DNA of 64,000 nucleotides from the NCBI GenBank assembly GCA_025403435.1, contig JAJQZP010000436.1, positions 228,389-292,388 of the forward strand, in the 5' to 3' direction. Positions 46,223-57,984 of the stretch are shown one piece after another; positions within the stretch are counted from its first letter, which is position 1, and every line of letters begins with the position of its first letter. Both the position numbers and the translations under genes were made by a program. The notes under the pieces were generated by a model. It made no database searches. It had not been told where the DNA came from and worked only from the letters and a program-made list of their open reading frames with translations. The stretch is from Artocarpus heterophyllus. Taxonomy: Eukaryota > Streptophyta > Magnoliopsida > Rosales > Moraceae.

Positions 46223-46630
46223 AATACATAAACCCATTTCAATAATTAAGCAAATCCTCACTCAAATACCCCAACAATCACATATTCATAACAAACACCA
46301 AAATCATATTTAATAATCATGCATAAACAAATCAATACATATAAATACTTATCAATCTATTTAACCTGCATAAACTTATCATACTCATTTCAATAATTAA
46401 ACTAAATCTTCATCCAAATCATTCATAACCAACATCCAAATCATATTTAATCATCATCACTTGTAAAAAATATCAACACACAAAAAGATACTTATTAGTC
46501 AATCTAGGTTATACAAACACATCATACCTATTTCAACTTTTAAATCAAATCTTCATCCAAATAACACAATAATCACATATTCACAACCAACACCAAAATC
46601 ATATTTAATTATCAGATTCACCCACAATAT
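46223..46630. repeat. Tandem repeat, about 150-bp unit, three copies
   Basis: Units start near 46223, 46384 and 46526 with CATTTCAATAATTAA-like words. Each repeats AAATCTTCATCCAAAT, CACATATTCA, AACACCAAAATCATATTTAA in order. Spacing is about 160 and 143 bases, and the third copy is partial. The array lies just upstream of the start of the CACTA second gene, in its presumed promoter or 5' untranslated region. Confidence 0.7.
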
Positions 46631-46679
46631 CATTAAACAAAATGTCACAAAAAATCATGTCACAAATGTCACCCAAACC

Positions 46680-46898
46680 ATGGGGGTGGGGGGCAGAGGG
46701 AGGGGTGGGGGTGAAGAAAGAGGTGTGAGTGGAGGGGGAGGGGGAGAGGGAGGGGGTAAGGCAGAGGAGGGCGGGAACGGGGCTAGGGCGAGGGCAGAGG
46801 GGGAGAGGCGGGGACGGAGGGAGGGTGGGGGTGAAGGGGAAAGGCGGGGGCAGGGGAGGTGGAGGGGGAGGAGATAGAGAAAGAGAGGAAGAACATAC
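46680..46898 (+). other. G-rich homopurine-like tract with many G runs
   Basis: About 220 bases of G- and A-rich sequence with many runs of three or more G (GGGGGTGGGGGG at the start, GGAGGGGGAGGGGGAG further on) and almost no C or T. It is a marked strand asymmetry and a GC island within AT-rich DNA. Long open frames on both strands here (Gly/Arg-rich or Pro-rich) are compositional artefacts. After the retrotransposon insertion a purine-rich tract continues at 53953-54030, so the original tract was longer. Confidence 0.85.
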
Positions 46899-46916
46899 AT
46901 GATGACTACAAGAAGG

Positions 46917-47783
46917 TGATGAGCACATGCCTAATACATAGAGTAAGGTTCCAATTCAAATTCCAATCGGGCCAGTTACAAGAGCTAGAGCTAAAAGATT
47001 CAGAGAAAATATTGATGGGTTGATTCAGCAAATTTGGACTGAGGTGAATTCATGAGGGCCCAAAGAAGACGCAACATGCCATCCACAAGCTTGGATTACC
47101 AAGACTCAAGAATTGGAGCAATTTAGAATTTTCCTATTCAAGTTCATGCCTCATTATTCAAGCATGACAATTTAGCCAATTCAAGAAAAAAGAAGTTTCC
47201 TTTTTTACCTAGTTTCCCTTTTTAAGTAGTTTCCTTATTCCAATTTGAGAAGTTTCATTTTTCCCATTTGGTTAGTTTCCTATGTGGTTACTTTCCCATT
47301 TGAATAGTTTCCTGATTATGGAAAAGGCACCAATTAGCTTCTCAATTTTAGAATAAGCATGTAAGTAGGTTAGAAAATTAGATAGTTTCCTTTTCTTTAA
47401 ATTTTTAGATTTCTTGTTTTCTTTTTTTTTTTTTTGTTTGGGGTTTTTTTTAAGGGGCTGATTACAACTTGCCAAATTTGTCGATTTTCTTGTATTATAA
47501 ATAGCCATTTGGCTCAATGAAATAATACACTATTCAAACTCTATGGGATCAAAATTCTCTTTGTTTTCTTTGAGACCTTTTCAAACTTATCAGAATTTTC
47601 ATGGCGTTCAATTTCGACCTATCAATCAAATGTTCATATTTGATTGTAGCATCTTCATTATACCAAGGTTCTTGCTTCACTGTAAGCAACGGGTCATAGT
47701 TTCATACAAACTTATTTCTAAAATGATCATGAAGACTTAGTTGATTCAAGGGTCTCATCACCTTACTGGCGAGGTTCGTATTA
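46917..47783 (+). repeat. 5' LTR of CRM/Reina-like element
   Basis: 867 bp, TGATGAGCAC to GTATTA (final CA mutated to TA). TATA box TATAAATAG at 47496-47504, followed by GCTCAATGAAATAATACAC, the probable transcription start region. It has two AGTTTCC(C)TTTTT units where the other LTR has more. Confidence 0.88.
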
Positions 47784-47785
47784 TT

Positions 47786-47800
47786 TGGTATTCAGAGCTC
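47786..47800 (+). other. Primer-binding site of CRM/Reina-like element
   Basis: TGGTATTCAGAGC three bases after the LTR. This is the tRNA-Met-type site TGGTATCAGAGC with one extra T. Confidence 0.75.
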
Positions 47801-48542
47801 GGTTGCAGTCTCAGGTTTGCCTATCTTTTTTTTTCTTCTTCTTCTTCCTTTTTTTCAAATTCAAGTCCCCTTCCTTTGAACTTGCAATTCATTGTCAAAA
47901 ACCAAAAAAAAAAAAATCATCCAAAAAAAAGACAACAAAAAAAAAAGAGACAGCCAAAAAAAAAAGTTAAAGAAAAAACGTGAATCTTATATTTGTTTAG
48001 ATACAATCTTACATTCTTAATTCCAAATTCTTACATTTTTGAATCAATTTGTTACAGCCTTAATTCATAATTCTTACATTCTTGCATCAATTTCCTACTT
48101 TCTCATTCTTACATTCTTGCTTCAGTTCTGCTTCTTAATTCCTTATCTCTAATTCTTTTGCACAATTTTTGAAATCTTTAAGTTCATGTTGCAGCCCTTC
48201 TCTCTGGCCACATAAATACAAATTTTTCTTAGTAAGTTCTTGTTGAATTGTTACTAGAAATTTTGATATCTGTTTGATTAGTTTGATAAGAAACTATAGA
48301 GAATTACTAAGAGTGGAAAAAGACAAGAGTGGTGAGCATACAAGAGGGTAAAAGCCAATTATATTTTGTGGAAAACATGAGAGTAATTGAGCGAATCATT
48401 TTTTTGAGTGAAACATGTAAGGGAGTGTTTGAGGTTCTTTTCTCCTTCTTTCTTCTTTAACTTTGTTTTGCAGCCAATCTGTCCAACATCAAGGACAAAA
48501 ATATTACTGGATAGGTGTCAAGGGAGGTTAATTTGATTCAAG

Positions 48543-51500
48543 ATGCTCATGGAGGGTTTAATGGGTGAAATGAGGAGGATGTTTAGAGTAGAGATGGAGT
48601 AAGTTCATGAACGAATAGATAGGATAGAAAATGCATAGCCACAAAATATTCCTATTGTGCAAAGGAGAGAGAGAATGCAACGTAGAGGAGTGAGAGTTGA
48701 GGATGAAGAGTATTTTGGGGAAGGTTTTAAGGAAGAAGATGACCACGATACAATTGTGAGCAATCAGAGTAGAAGACATGGGGGGCTGTTTAGAGAAACT
48801 AGGAACTAGTAAGATAATAATTTGGGTAGTATTAAGATGAAGATTCCACCGTTCCAAGGCAAGAATGATCCCAAAGCTTACCTTGAGTGGGAGAAGAAGG
48901 TGGAGTTAGCATTTGATTGCCATAATTATTTGGAGTTTAAAATGTTTAATTGGCAGCTATAGAATTTTTCGATTATGCAATAGTATGGTGGGATCAATTA
49001 GTAAAAAATATGAAGAGAAATAGAGAGTGTCCAATAGAAAAATGGGAGGAGATGAAAACTATGATGAGGAGACGCTTTGTTCCCAACCATTACTACTGGG
49101 AGTTGTACCAAAAGTTGCTATGTCTTACACAGGGCAACCAGAGTGTGGAGGATTATTATAAGGAGATGGTAGTTGCTATGATCCAGACGAATATAAAGGA
49201 GGACCGAGAGGCTACTATGGCAAGGTTGTTGGTAGGATTGAACTAGGAAATAGCTAATATGGTGGAATTGCATCATTATGTAGAGTTGGAGGATATGGTA
49301 CATATGGTTATCAAGATTGAGAACCAACTCAAGAGGAGGGGCAGCAATACATGCTCAACCATAAGCTCAAGTTCATAATGGAAGCCGAATGTTGCTAGGA
49401 GAGAGGACAAGCCAGCCATGGCCAAGCCCAAACTCAAGCAAAAGCAAGAAACAACTAGCCATGGAAATCAAGGTAAATTCGATTCTTCCTCCACTCAAAA
49501 TCGTGATATTAAGTGTTTTGAATGCCAAGGCAGGGGTCACATAGCAAGCCAATGTCCAACCAAAAGAATAATGATATTGAGAGACGATGGTGAATTTGAG
49601 TCCATGAAGAAGATGCCGAGTCTATGCCACCATTGGAGGATGTGGAAGAAGAGGAGTATGTTGCCCAAGTAGAGATGTTGGTTGCTAAGAAAGCTTTAAG
49701 CATGCAAATCAAAGAAGACGATGTAGTGCAATGAGAGAACAACCTTCATTCAAGATGCCACGTACGAAAGAAGGTATGTAGTGTGATTATTGATGGAGGT
49801 AGTTGTACTAATGTTGCTAGCGCTACAATGGTGGAAAAGTTGGGGCTATCAAAAATTAAACATCCTCGACCTTACAATTTGCAATGGCTCAATGATAGTG
49901 GAGAGGTGAAGGTAAATAAACAAGTATTAGTCTCTTTTTGCATTGGAAAATAGGAAGATGAAGTCTTGTGTGATGTAGTGCCAATGCAAGCCGAACATTT
50001 GTTGTTAGGCAGGCCAAGGCAATTTGATCGGTGAGTTAAACACGATGGATTCACCAACAAGTATTCATTTGACCATAATCAAAGGAAAATCACTCTAGTT
50101 CCTTTGATACCAAAACAAGTTTATGATGATCAAGTGAGGTTACAAAAAGAGAGTGATCAAAAGAAAGAGAGAAGAAAATAAATGAAAAATAGAAAGAAAA
50201 AGAGAAAATGATTGAGAAAATAGAAAAAGAAAAAAAAGAGGGGCTGAGAAAATTGAGAGAGAAAAAAATAGAGTATATTTAGCCAAAGAGAGAAAAACAA
50301 ATTTCTATAGAAAAGTGAGTGAAATTAAAAGAGCTATGTTTTTTAAACCAACCAATGATTGTATTTTTGCACAAAGAGGCATTTTTAAACACTAACCAAC
50401 TTGATGCATCTTTGCCTTGTTCTGTTGTTTCTCTTTTGTAGGAGTATGATGATGCCTTTCCTGAAGAGGTTCCACATGGTTTATAGCCTATTCAAGGGAT
50501 TAAACATCAAATAGATTTCGTACCAGGTGCTACCAATCCAAACCGACCAACTTATCGTAGTAATCCCGAGGAGACAAAGGAGCTACAAAAGCGAGACAAA
50601 GAATTGATGGAAAAAGGGTACATGAGAGAAAGCATCATTCCATGTGTTGTTCTAGTGATTTTGGTTCCTAAGAAGGATAGGACGTGAGGGTGTGCATTGA
50701 CTACCGTGCAATCAACAATATAATGGTAAAGTCTTGTCATCCCATTCCTTGCTTAGATGATATGTTAGATGAGTTACATGGTGCTTGTGTATTCTCTAAA
50801 ATTCACTTAAAAAGTGGATATCATCAAATTAAAATGAAAGAAGGTGATGAATGGAAAACTGCCTTTAGAACAAAATATGGTTTATAGGAGTGGTTATTAT
50901 GCCGTTTGGATTAACTAATGCACCAAGTACTTTTATACGATTAATGAACATGTCTTGCATGCTTTGATAGGTAAATTTATAGTAGTTTATTTTGATGATA
51001 TTCTCATTTATAGCAAAATCATGGATGAACATCTTATGCATTTAAATTCAGTTTTGGATGTACCTTTTGCACCAATAAGCTTGTGTTTCTTGGTTTTGTT
51101 GTGAGTGCACAAGGAATACAGGTTGATGAACAGAAGAACCATGCAATTCAAGAATGGTCAACTCCTACAAGTGCAAGTAATGTTCAAAGTTTTCATGGAC
51201 TTGCAAGTTTTTATAGAAGATTCGTGAAAGACTTTCGTAGCATTACCCCACCACTTACCTAAGTCATCAAGAAAAATATGGGATTCAAATGGCGTGAAGA
51301 GCAAGAAAAGGCATTCCAATTACTTGAGGAAAAAATAACTCATGCTCCTTTGCTTGGTTTACTTGATTTATTAAATCTTTTGAGATTGAATGTGATGATT
51401 CAGGAGTAGATATAGTGCCATTCTTATGCAAGAAGGAAGACCAAATGCATATTTTAGCAAAAATTAAGTGGGGCAGCCTTAAACTATCCTACATATGACA

Positions 51501-52985
51501 AAGAGTTGTATGCATTAGGTCAAACATTGGAAACTTGGCAACAATACCTTTGGTCTAAGAAATTCATGATTAACACCGATCATGAGTCATTAAAGCATTT
51601 GAGAGGCCAACACAAGTTGAATAAGGGACATGCACGGCGGACAGAATTCATTGAGACATTTCCATATGTCATCCGGTATAAGAAAGGTAAGGAAAACATA
51701 GTTGCTGATGCACTTTCTCGAAGGTACGCATTAATCTCTACCCTTGATGCAAAATTACTAGGTTTTGAGCATATTAAAGAATTGAATTCTTTAGACCAAG
51801 ATTTTTGTGAGGATTTTTGGGCTTATGAACAAAACACAGTCGGGTAAGTACTTTAGGCATGAAGGTTTTCTATTTTGGGAGAATATGTTATGTGTGCCTA
51901 ATTGCTCTTTGCGAGATTTGTTAGCAAGGGAAAATCATAGTGGACAGTTAATGGGACATTTTGGAGTTGTTAAAACTTTAGGCATTTTACAAGAACACTT
52001 CTATTGCCTACACATGAAAAGAGATGTTGAGAGAATTTGTGGTAGATGTGTCACTTATAGGCAAACAAAATGGTTTATACACACCATTACCCATTCCTAG
52101 TGAGCCTTCGATGGATATTTCAATAGACTTTGTCTTAGGTTTGCCTAGGTCTAAACATGGGAGAGATTCAATCTTTGTGGTGGTAGATAGATTTTCTAAG
52201 ATGGCATATTTTATCCCATGTCACAAAACTGATGATGCTTCTCATGTTTCTGACTTCTTCTTTAAAGAGATTGTAAGATTACATAGTATGCCTAGAACAA
52301 TTGTTTTGGATAGAGATGGTAAGTTTTGAGTTACTTTTGGAAGACCTTGTGGTGTAAGTTAGGAACTAAGTTATTATTTTCTACTACTTTTCATCCACAA
52401 ACTAATGGGCAAACCGAAATAGTTAATAGGACTTTATCTACATTGTTGAGGGCTATTATTAAAAAGAACATTAAAACTTAGGAAGAGTGTTTACCACACA
52501 TTGAGTTTGCATATAACTGTACTTTTATTCCTCTATTAAGTTTTCACCATTTGAAATTGTTTATGGTTTTAATCCTTTAACTCCATTGGATTTATCGCCA
52601 TTACCTTTATCTGAACATGCAAACTTAGATGGGAAGAAAAAGGCTAAATTTGTTAAATAGATATATGAGAAACCAAGACTCAACATTGAGAAGAAAATGG
52701 AGCAATATGCAAAAAAAGCGAACAAAGGGCACAAGCAGCTAATGTTTGAACGTGGAGATTGGGTTTGGTTGCATATGAGAAAAGAGAGGTTTCCAGCACA
52801 TAGGCTTTCTAAGTTTCTTCCGAGGGGAGATGGACCTTTTTAAGTCTTGGAGTGCATCAATGACAATGCCTATAAATTGGATCTACCAAGTGAGTATAAT
52901 GTTAGTGCTACTTTTATGTTTCTGATTTAACTCCATTTGATGTAGGTGATGATTTTAGGACAAATCCTTTTCAAGAGGGGGGGAA
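48543..52985 (+). pseudogene. gag-pol of CRM/Reina-like element, decayed
   Basis: Forward-strand domains in order. Gag from about 48543 (MLMEGLMGEMRRMF, stop at 48599), core with KIPPFQGKNDPKAYLEWEKK (48842 on), WWDQLVKNMKRNRECPIEKW, RRRFVPNHYYWELYQKL and QGNQSVEDYYKEM (48981-49170). Zinc knuckle CFECQGRGHIASQC (about 49514-49555, CX2CX4HX4C). Protease VIIDGGSCTNVAS (about 49781), with DGG in place of [21 protein letters not shown] (50690 on) and YFDDILIYSK (about 50990). RNase [21 protein letters not shown] (51561 on), ADALSRR (51705). Integrase: RENHSGQLMGHFGVVKT (51928 on), [42 protein letters not shown] (52130-52420). C-terminal RGDWVWLHMRKERFPAHR (about 52752). More than a dozen stops or frameshifts. 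Confidence 0.88.
52971..52985 (+). other. Polypurine tract of CRM/Reina-like element
   Basis: CAAGAGGGGGGGAA directly before the 3' LTR. The pol frame reads through it (PFQEGGNDE) and about ten residues into the LTR before a stop. Confidence 0.8.
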
Positions 52986-53947
52986 TGATGAGCACATGCC
53001 TAATTCATGGAGTAAGGATCTAATTTAAGTTCCAATCGAGCTGGTTACAAAAGCTAGAGCTAAAAGATTCAAAGAAATCTTAATGGGCTGATTCAGCAAA
53101 TTTGGACTGAGGTGACTTCATGCTGGCCTCAAGAAGATGCAACACGCCATAAACAAGCTTGGATTACCAAGATTCAAACATTGGAGTAATTTAGAAGTTT
53201 CCTATTCAAGATCATGCCTCATTCTTCAAGGACGCCAATTCAACCAATTCAAGAATATAGAAGTTTCCCTTTTCAACAATCAAAGAATAAGCAGGTTTCC
53301 TTTTCAGCTAGTTTCCCTTTTTAGCTAGTTTCCCTTTTTAGGTAGTTTCCCTTTTTAGGTAGTTTCCTTATTCCAATTTAAGAAGTTTCCTTTTTCTCGA
53401 TTGGTTAGTTTCTTATTTGGTTACTTTCCCATTTGAATAGTTTCCTATTTTGTTATTTTCCTGATTATGGAAAGGGCACCAATTAGCTTCTCAATTTTAT
53501 AATAAGCATGTAAGTAGGTTAGAAAATTAGATAGTTTCCTTTTCTTTTAATTTTTAGATTTCTTGTTTCCTTTTTTTTTTTTTTTTGTTTGGGGCGGCTT
53601 TTTTAAGGGGATGATTACAACTTGTCAAATTTGTTGATTATCTTGTATTATAAATAGGCATTTGGCTCAATGAAATAATACACAATTTAGATTTTTATTC
53701 AAACGTTGCAAAATCAAAATTCTCTTTGTTTTCTTTGAGAACTTGTCAAACTTATTGGAATTTCTGTGGCATTCAACTTCAACTTATCAATCAAACATTC
53801 ATATTTGATTGTAGCATCTTCATTATACCAAGGTTCTTGCTTCACTATAAGCAACAGGTTACGGTTCCATACAAACTTGTTCTAAAGCAATCTTGGAGAC
53901 TTAATTGATTCAAGGGTCTTGTCACCTTATTGGCGGCGTTTGTATCA
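52986..53947 (+). repeat. 3' LTR of CRM/Reina-like element
   Basis: 962 bp, TGATGAGCAC to GTATCA. TATA box TATAAATAG at 53649-53657. It is about 95 bases longer than the 5' LTR, largely because a TAGTTTCCCTTTTTAG-type unit is present in about four tandem copies at 53295-53372. Substitution differences from the 5' LTR are scattered throughout. Confidence 0.88.
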
Positions 53948-53952
53948 GAAGG

Positions 53953-54293
53953 TGACAACGATGACAACTTTGAGAGAGAGAGTTTTAGAGAGAGAGATAG
54001 AGTTTGAGAGAGAAAGATCGTGTTTGAACGTGGGGGGCATGGGTTTCGAAAAATAAAAAGCCCTAGGGCCCACATTGCTTGACAATTTTTAAAAAAACCG
54101 TCATGTAATGCTTATTCTTGCATTACAGTTTTAGTAAAAATTGTAATACAATGTGAAGCTTACACAATAGTTTTTACAAAAACCATCATGTAAGCTTCAC
54201 ATTGCACGGTAGTTTTTACTAAAACCATCATGGAATTTTAATTTTTACGACGGTTGTTTTGAAAAACCATCATAAAAAATTGGTCTAAAATCA
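53953..54293. repeat. Purine tract plus CACTA-type subterminal repeat block inside the large CACTA
   Basis: 53965-54025 is GA-rich (GAGAGAGAGAG runs), continuing the G-rich tract on the other side of the retrotransposon. From about 54080 to 54275 come at least four dyads of the form GGTTTTTACTAAAACCATCATG, like those at the true ends of CACTA elements. The block ends at about 54293 in ATCACCACTTGTATAAG, which is not a clean CACTA terminus. It may be the decayed end of another CACTA element fused here. Confidence 0.65.
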
Positions 54294-54510
54294 CCACTTG
54301 TATAAGTTTTTCTCTTCTACCTAGGGTGGCCAACCCGTATGTTAAGCATCCAATGACCTAAAATGTTTACTTTTTGTTGTTTTTGTCACAAATATAACTA
54401 TAAATAGATATCCTTTACCTTAAAAAAAGATGAAAAATGAAATAAAGAAATATATTTAAATAAATTGACATAAATTTGTTCACAAATGCTTCTTTTTTTC
54501 TCTTTTTTTT

Positions 54511-57500
54511 TCATTGTTCCTCAATAGATATCCATTCCACATCTTCACAAAGCAAGTGTGAAACATCATCTTCAAAATCATCTACCTCTTTAACAGGTGG
54601 CAATCCCTTTGTGAATGAAGGGATATCCGTGCAATCCTCAACAACTTTTTCACCGTCAATGACACTCTTGGCTTCATCGGGACGACTAGAGAGAATTCTA
54701 AATCTTGGGGATCCATTGTATAAAAAACTTAGATTGCTTTTGATGCCAGAATGAAGGGAACATTATTGCATCCCAATCCTCTAAAGTCAACCACCGTGCT
54801 ACTGTCTTTGTTGGTCTTAACATAGTTATTGTCGGCCCACTTGCACTTAAATAGTGCTATGTGTAATCCCCCATAATAAAGTTCATAAATATCTTAAATG
54901 AAACCAAAGTAGTTCATGGTCCTGTATACCGGATTCTTGTCCTTGGCAGAGGAAATATACATAGCCTCTGCACGGAGAGTCACATTGCTATTTTGGACAA
55001 GATGTTTCTCATCTCTTTCGTAAGTGTAGAGAGTGTAACCATTTATGGAATATGACATATACCTTGTAACTATCGATGATGATCCTCTTGCTAGGTTCTT
55101 TAAGTCTTATAACATGTCTTTATCTTGTGATGTGGAGCACTTGCCATAGATGTGTGCACTAATCCATAGCCAAAAGGTTTGGTTGTGTTTATCTTGCACC
55201 TTCTCATTTCTTGCTCTTTTTGGGTTTGTCTTTTTTAATTCATTTATGTGCACCTCAATGAAAGGTTCCACTTTATTAGCATTGTACAAGACATAAAGAC
55301 AAGCTTGCTTCCACTCCTCTCGATTTTCTAAGGAAGGATTGCCAATAGATAGTCCCCTAGCCTCAATGTTTATTGTCTTTGGCACCTCAATTGCTTCTGC
55401 ATTGGACAAGTACTTGGAGCAAAATTCAACCAATTCCTCAGCGATGTAACTTTCTACAATACATCCCTTAGGCCTATTTTGGTTCCTCACATTGCCCCTC
55501 AAAACCTTCATATATATTTCAAAAGGGTAATCCATCTCAAATATACCAGCTCGTTTAACTTAACTTTACGTACTAAGTGCATCGTTAGATAAATCATGAT
55601 GTCAAAAAATGCCAGTGTAAAATACTTCTCAAGGATGCATAAGGTTTGCACCAACTCTGATTGTAGATCTAGCATAAGTGGATCAATTACCTTGGAGCAT
55701 ATTCAATTAAAGAATGAGCACAACTTCGTAATTGCAAATCTCACATCTTTTGTTAGAATTCCCAACAATGCAAATGGCAGTACTTGTTTCATCAACACCT
55801 GACAATCATGTATTTTCATGCCAATAAGTTTAAAATTCTTCACCAACACCAACTTTTTAAAGTTCAAAGAATAGCCATCTAGCACTTTCAATGAAGCAAG
55901 CCATCTTTTCCGCTCTTGATAACGTGTGCTTCGCCAGAGATAAGTAAGTGCGGTTCCCTCTTTTCATGGGAAAAAAATTAGGCCTAATCTCCATTTCCAT
56001 GAGATCCATCCGTGCTTTTTTACCATCCTTAGTCTTGCCTGGAATGTCAAGCAATGTGCCAACTATGGATTCACAAATGTTTTTCTCAATATGCATAATA
56101 TCCAACCAGTGACGAACAATTAGTGTCTTCCAATATGGAAGATCAAAAAAGATTGACCTTTTTTTCCATGGTCCATCTTTCAACAGCAAGTCCTACCTCG
56201 CTTTTTCTTCCCATATACCATTTTCATATTTTTTTACATTTCAAATATCTATTCACCCATTAAAGGATGAGGAGGGTCTCTTTCTTCGATGTTGCCATCA
56301 AAGGCTTTCTTTTGTTTGTGGTAATGATGATCTCTTGGAAACCATCTACTATAACCAAGAAAAATAGTTTTCTTACAATTCTTCAACCGTTTGTGAGACG
56401 TTTCCTTCATACAAATAGGATAACCAATAGAACTCTTCACCAACTAGCCAGATATATTTCCACATGCAGGAAATCGTTAATTGTCCATATCAACATTGGA
56501 CAGAATGCAAATGACTCTTCTCGATAAGCATCTCTAACTTCGATTCCATTTCCCACAAGTTTTTTGGGTCATCGATTAACGGTGCCAAGTGGACATCAAT
56601 GGCATTACCTGGTTGGTGAGGACCCAAAATCAATAAAGATAACATTAAAAACTTCTGCTTCATGCACATATTTGGAGAGTGATTGTAGTTAACAAGTATT
56701 ATGGGCCAAGTGCTACGCCTATTACTCATGTTACCATGTGAGTTCATTCCATCTGTCGACAAAGCAAAATGTATATTTCTTGGATCCATACTAAAGTCGA
56801 GATGATCGGCTTCAAAAGTCTTCCATTGTGGTGAATCCGGTGGATGTCTAAGCATACCATCGTCAACCTATTTTTCATGATGCCATGTCAAATTCTTGGA
56901 ATGTTCTATGTTTCTGAATAAATGCCGCAAACATGGTAGCGGTGGAAGGTACCATAACACCTTCGTTGGCACTCCATTCTTACCGTCTTTTGACTCCTTT
57001 TCTTTCTTCCACCTTGATTGTTAACAAACCGGGTGATAATTCATGTCCTCATACTCATTCCTATGAAGAACACAATCATTTTCATAAGCATGAATTTTTT
57101 GATACTCCATTCCCAAAGTGCTCAACAGTCTTTTTAGTCTCATACATATTAGTTGGCAATTTATTACCCTCTGGTAGAAGTCTCCCTAGAAATTTCAAAA
57201 GTTTTGTGAAACTAAAATTTGATCACCCACCCAATGCTTTCAAATTCCATAATCCAACTAAAGTAGACAATTTGGTGAAATTGGTACGTCTCTCATATCC
57301 GGTGTCTTGGCATCATTCATCATTGTCTAAATAAATCCGGACAGTGTAAGAAGTGTTCTTCTAAATCATTGACCATGTCAACCATATTATTGTGATCATC
57401 CATATTATCTTCCACAATAGCTTCCTTTTCTTTACTTACTAAAGTTGGATTGAACTTAAACTCACCATGAAATGTCACCTTTGATAACTACTTATAATTC

Positions 57501-57681
57501 CATTTCAAAATAAATGTCCTCTAACAATTGGAATTGAATGAGATTTATGGTTTCCACATTGAATAGAAGGACACCGAATTTTATCACCATTGGCATAAGT
57601 TTTGGCAAAATCCAAGAACTCTTTTACACCATTCAGATATTTTCTGGACAATCAAAAATCCCACATCCATTTCCTATCAAT
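54511..57681 (-). pseudogene. CACTA TNP2-type transposase gene, decayed
   Basis: Minus-strand blocks in order. N-terminal transposase-associated domain at about 57680-57510 (DRKWMW ... YLNGVKEFLDFAKTYANGDK and IRCPSIQCGNHKS); the expected MDR start reads ATT-GAT-AGG, so the start codon seems lost. LLPEGNKLPTNMYETKKTV (about 57175-57115). Tnp2 core HPPDSPQWKTFEADH, DPRNIHFALSTDGMNSHGNM, WPIILVNYNHSP and MCMKQKF (56845-56650). KQKKAFDGNIEERDPPHPL (about 56320). FFDLPYWKTLIVRHWLDIMH and IEKNICESIVGTLLDIPGKT (56145-56030). MKIHDCQVLMKQVLPFALLG (55815 on). DUF4218-type MDYPFEIYMKVLRGNVRNQN and ESYIAEELVEFCSKYL (55535-55410). DUF4216-type AKDKNPVYRTMNYFGFI (about 54950) and ALFKCKWADNN (about 54860). 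An acidic tail ends at a TGA at 54511-54513. It has stops, including one in the VFY segment near 54740, and frameshifts. In the family this enzyme cuts and moves the element. Confidence 0.88.
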
Positions 57682-57984
57682 TTTGCAAGTCCTAAATCGA
57701 AATACTTAAATAGCAATTCAATTAAAAATAATTTTACAAATTGCACATACCCATCGTATCCTAATCATAAATCATATGCATAAAACAAATTAATCATACC
57801 CATCCACAACACAATAAACAACAAAATCAACACCAATTTATCAATTTCTAATAAAAACTTACAATTAGGAAGGATATTAAGGAGGATAGAGGCGAAGAGG
57901 GATGACAGCAGCAATTTTAGAGGGTTCTAGATGTGTATTTGAGAGCTAGGTTTGTGATTTATGTCTGATTGTCGAGCTGAAAAA

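Larger units (their letters stand above)
46917..53947 (+). mobile_element. CRM/Reina-like Ty3/gypsy retrotransposon, complete in structure
   Basis: Two LTRs (46917-47783, 52986-53947) flanked by the direct repeat GAAGG (46912-46916 and 53948-53952). LTRs start TGATGAGCAC and end GTATTA/GTATCA. Primer site at 47786, polypurine tract before 52986. Internal order: gag, zinc knuckle, protease, RT, RNase H, integrase. The TGATGA start and the reading frame passing from pol into the 3' LTR are features I associate with CRM-type chromoviruses, but Reina-type is possible and no chromodomain is visible. The coding region has many stops and frameshifts. It lies in the G-rich tract of the CACTA element. 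Confidence 0.9.

Noticed and set aside
46605..46928. Long Pro-rich (minus) and Gly/Arg-rich (plus) open frames
   Set aside because: They arise from the G-run tract. Stop codons are rare in such composition, and no start context or homology supports them.
56933..57334. 133-codon plus-strand open frame
   Set aside because: It lies opposite the TNP2 transposase blocks readable on the minus strand (LLPEGNKLPTNMYETKKTV) and has no motif of its own.
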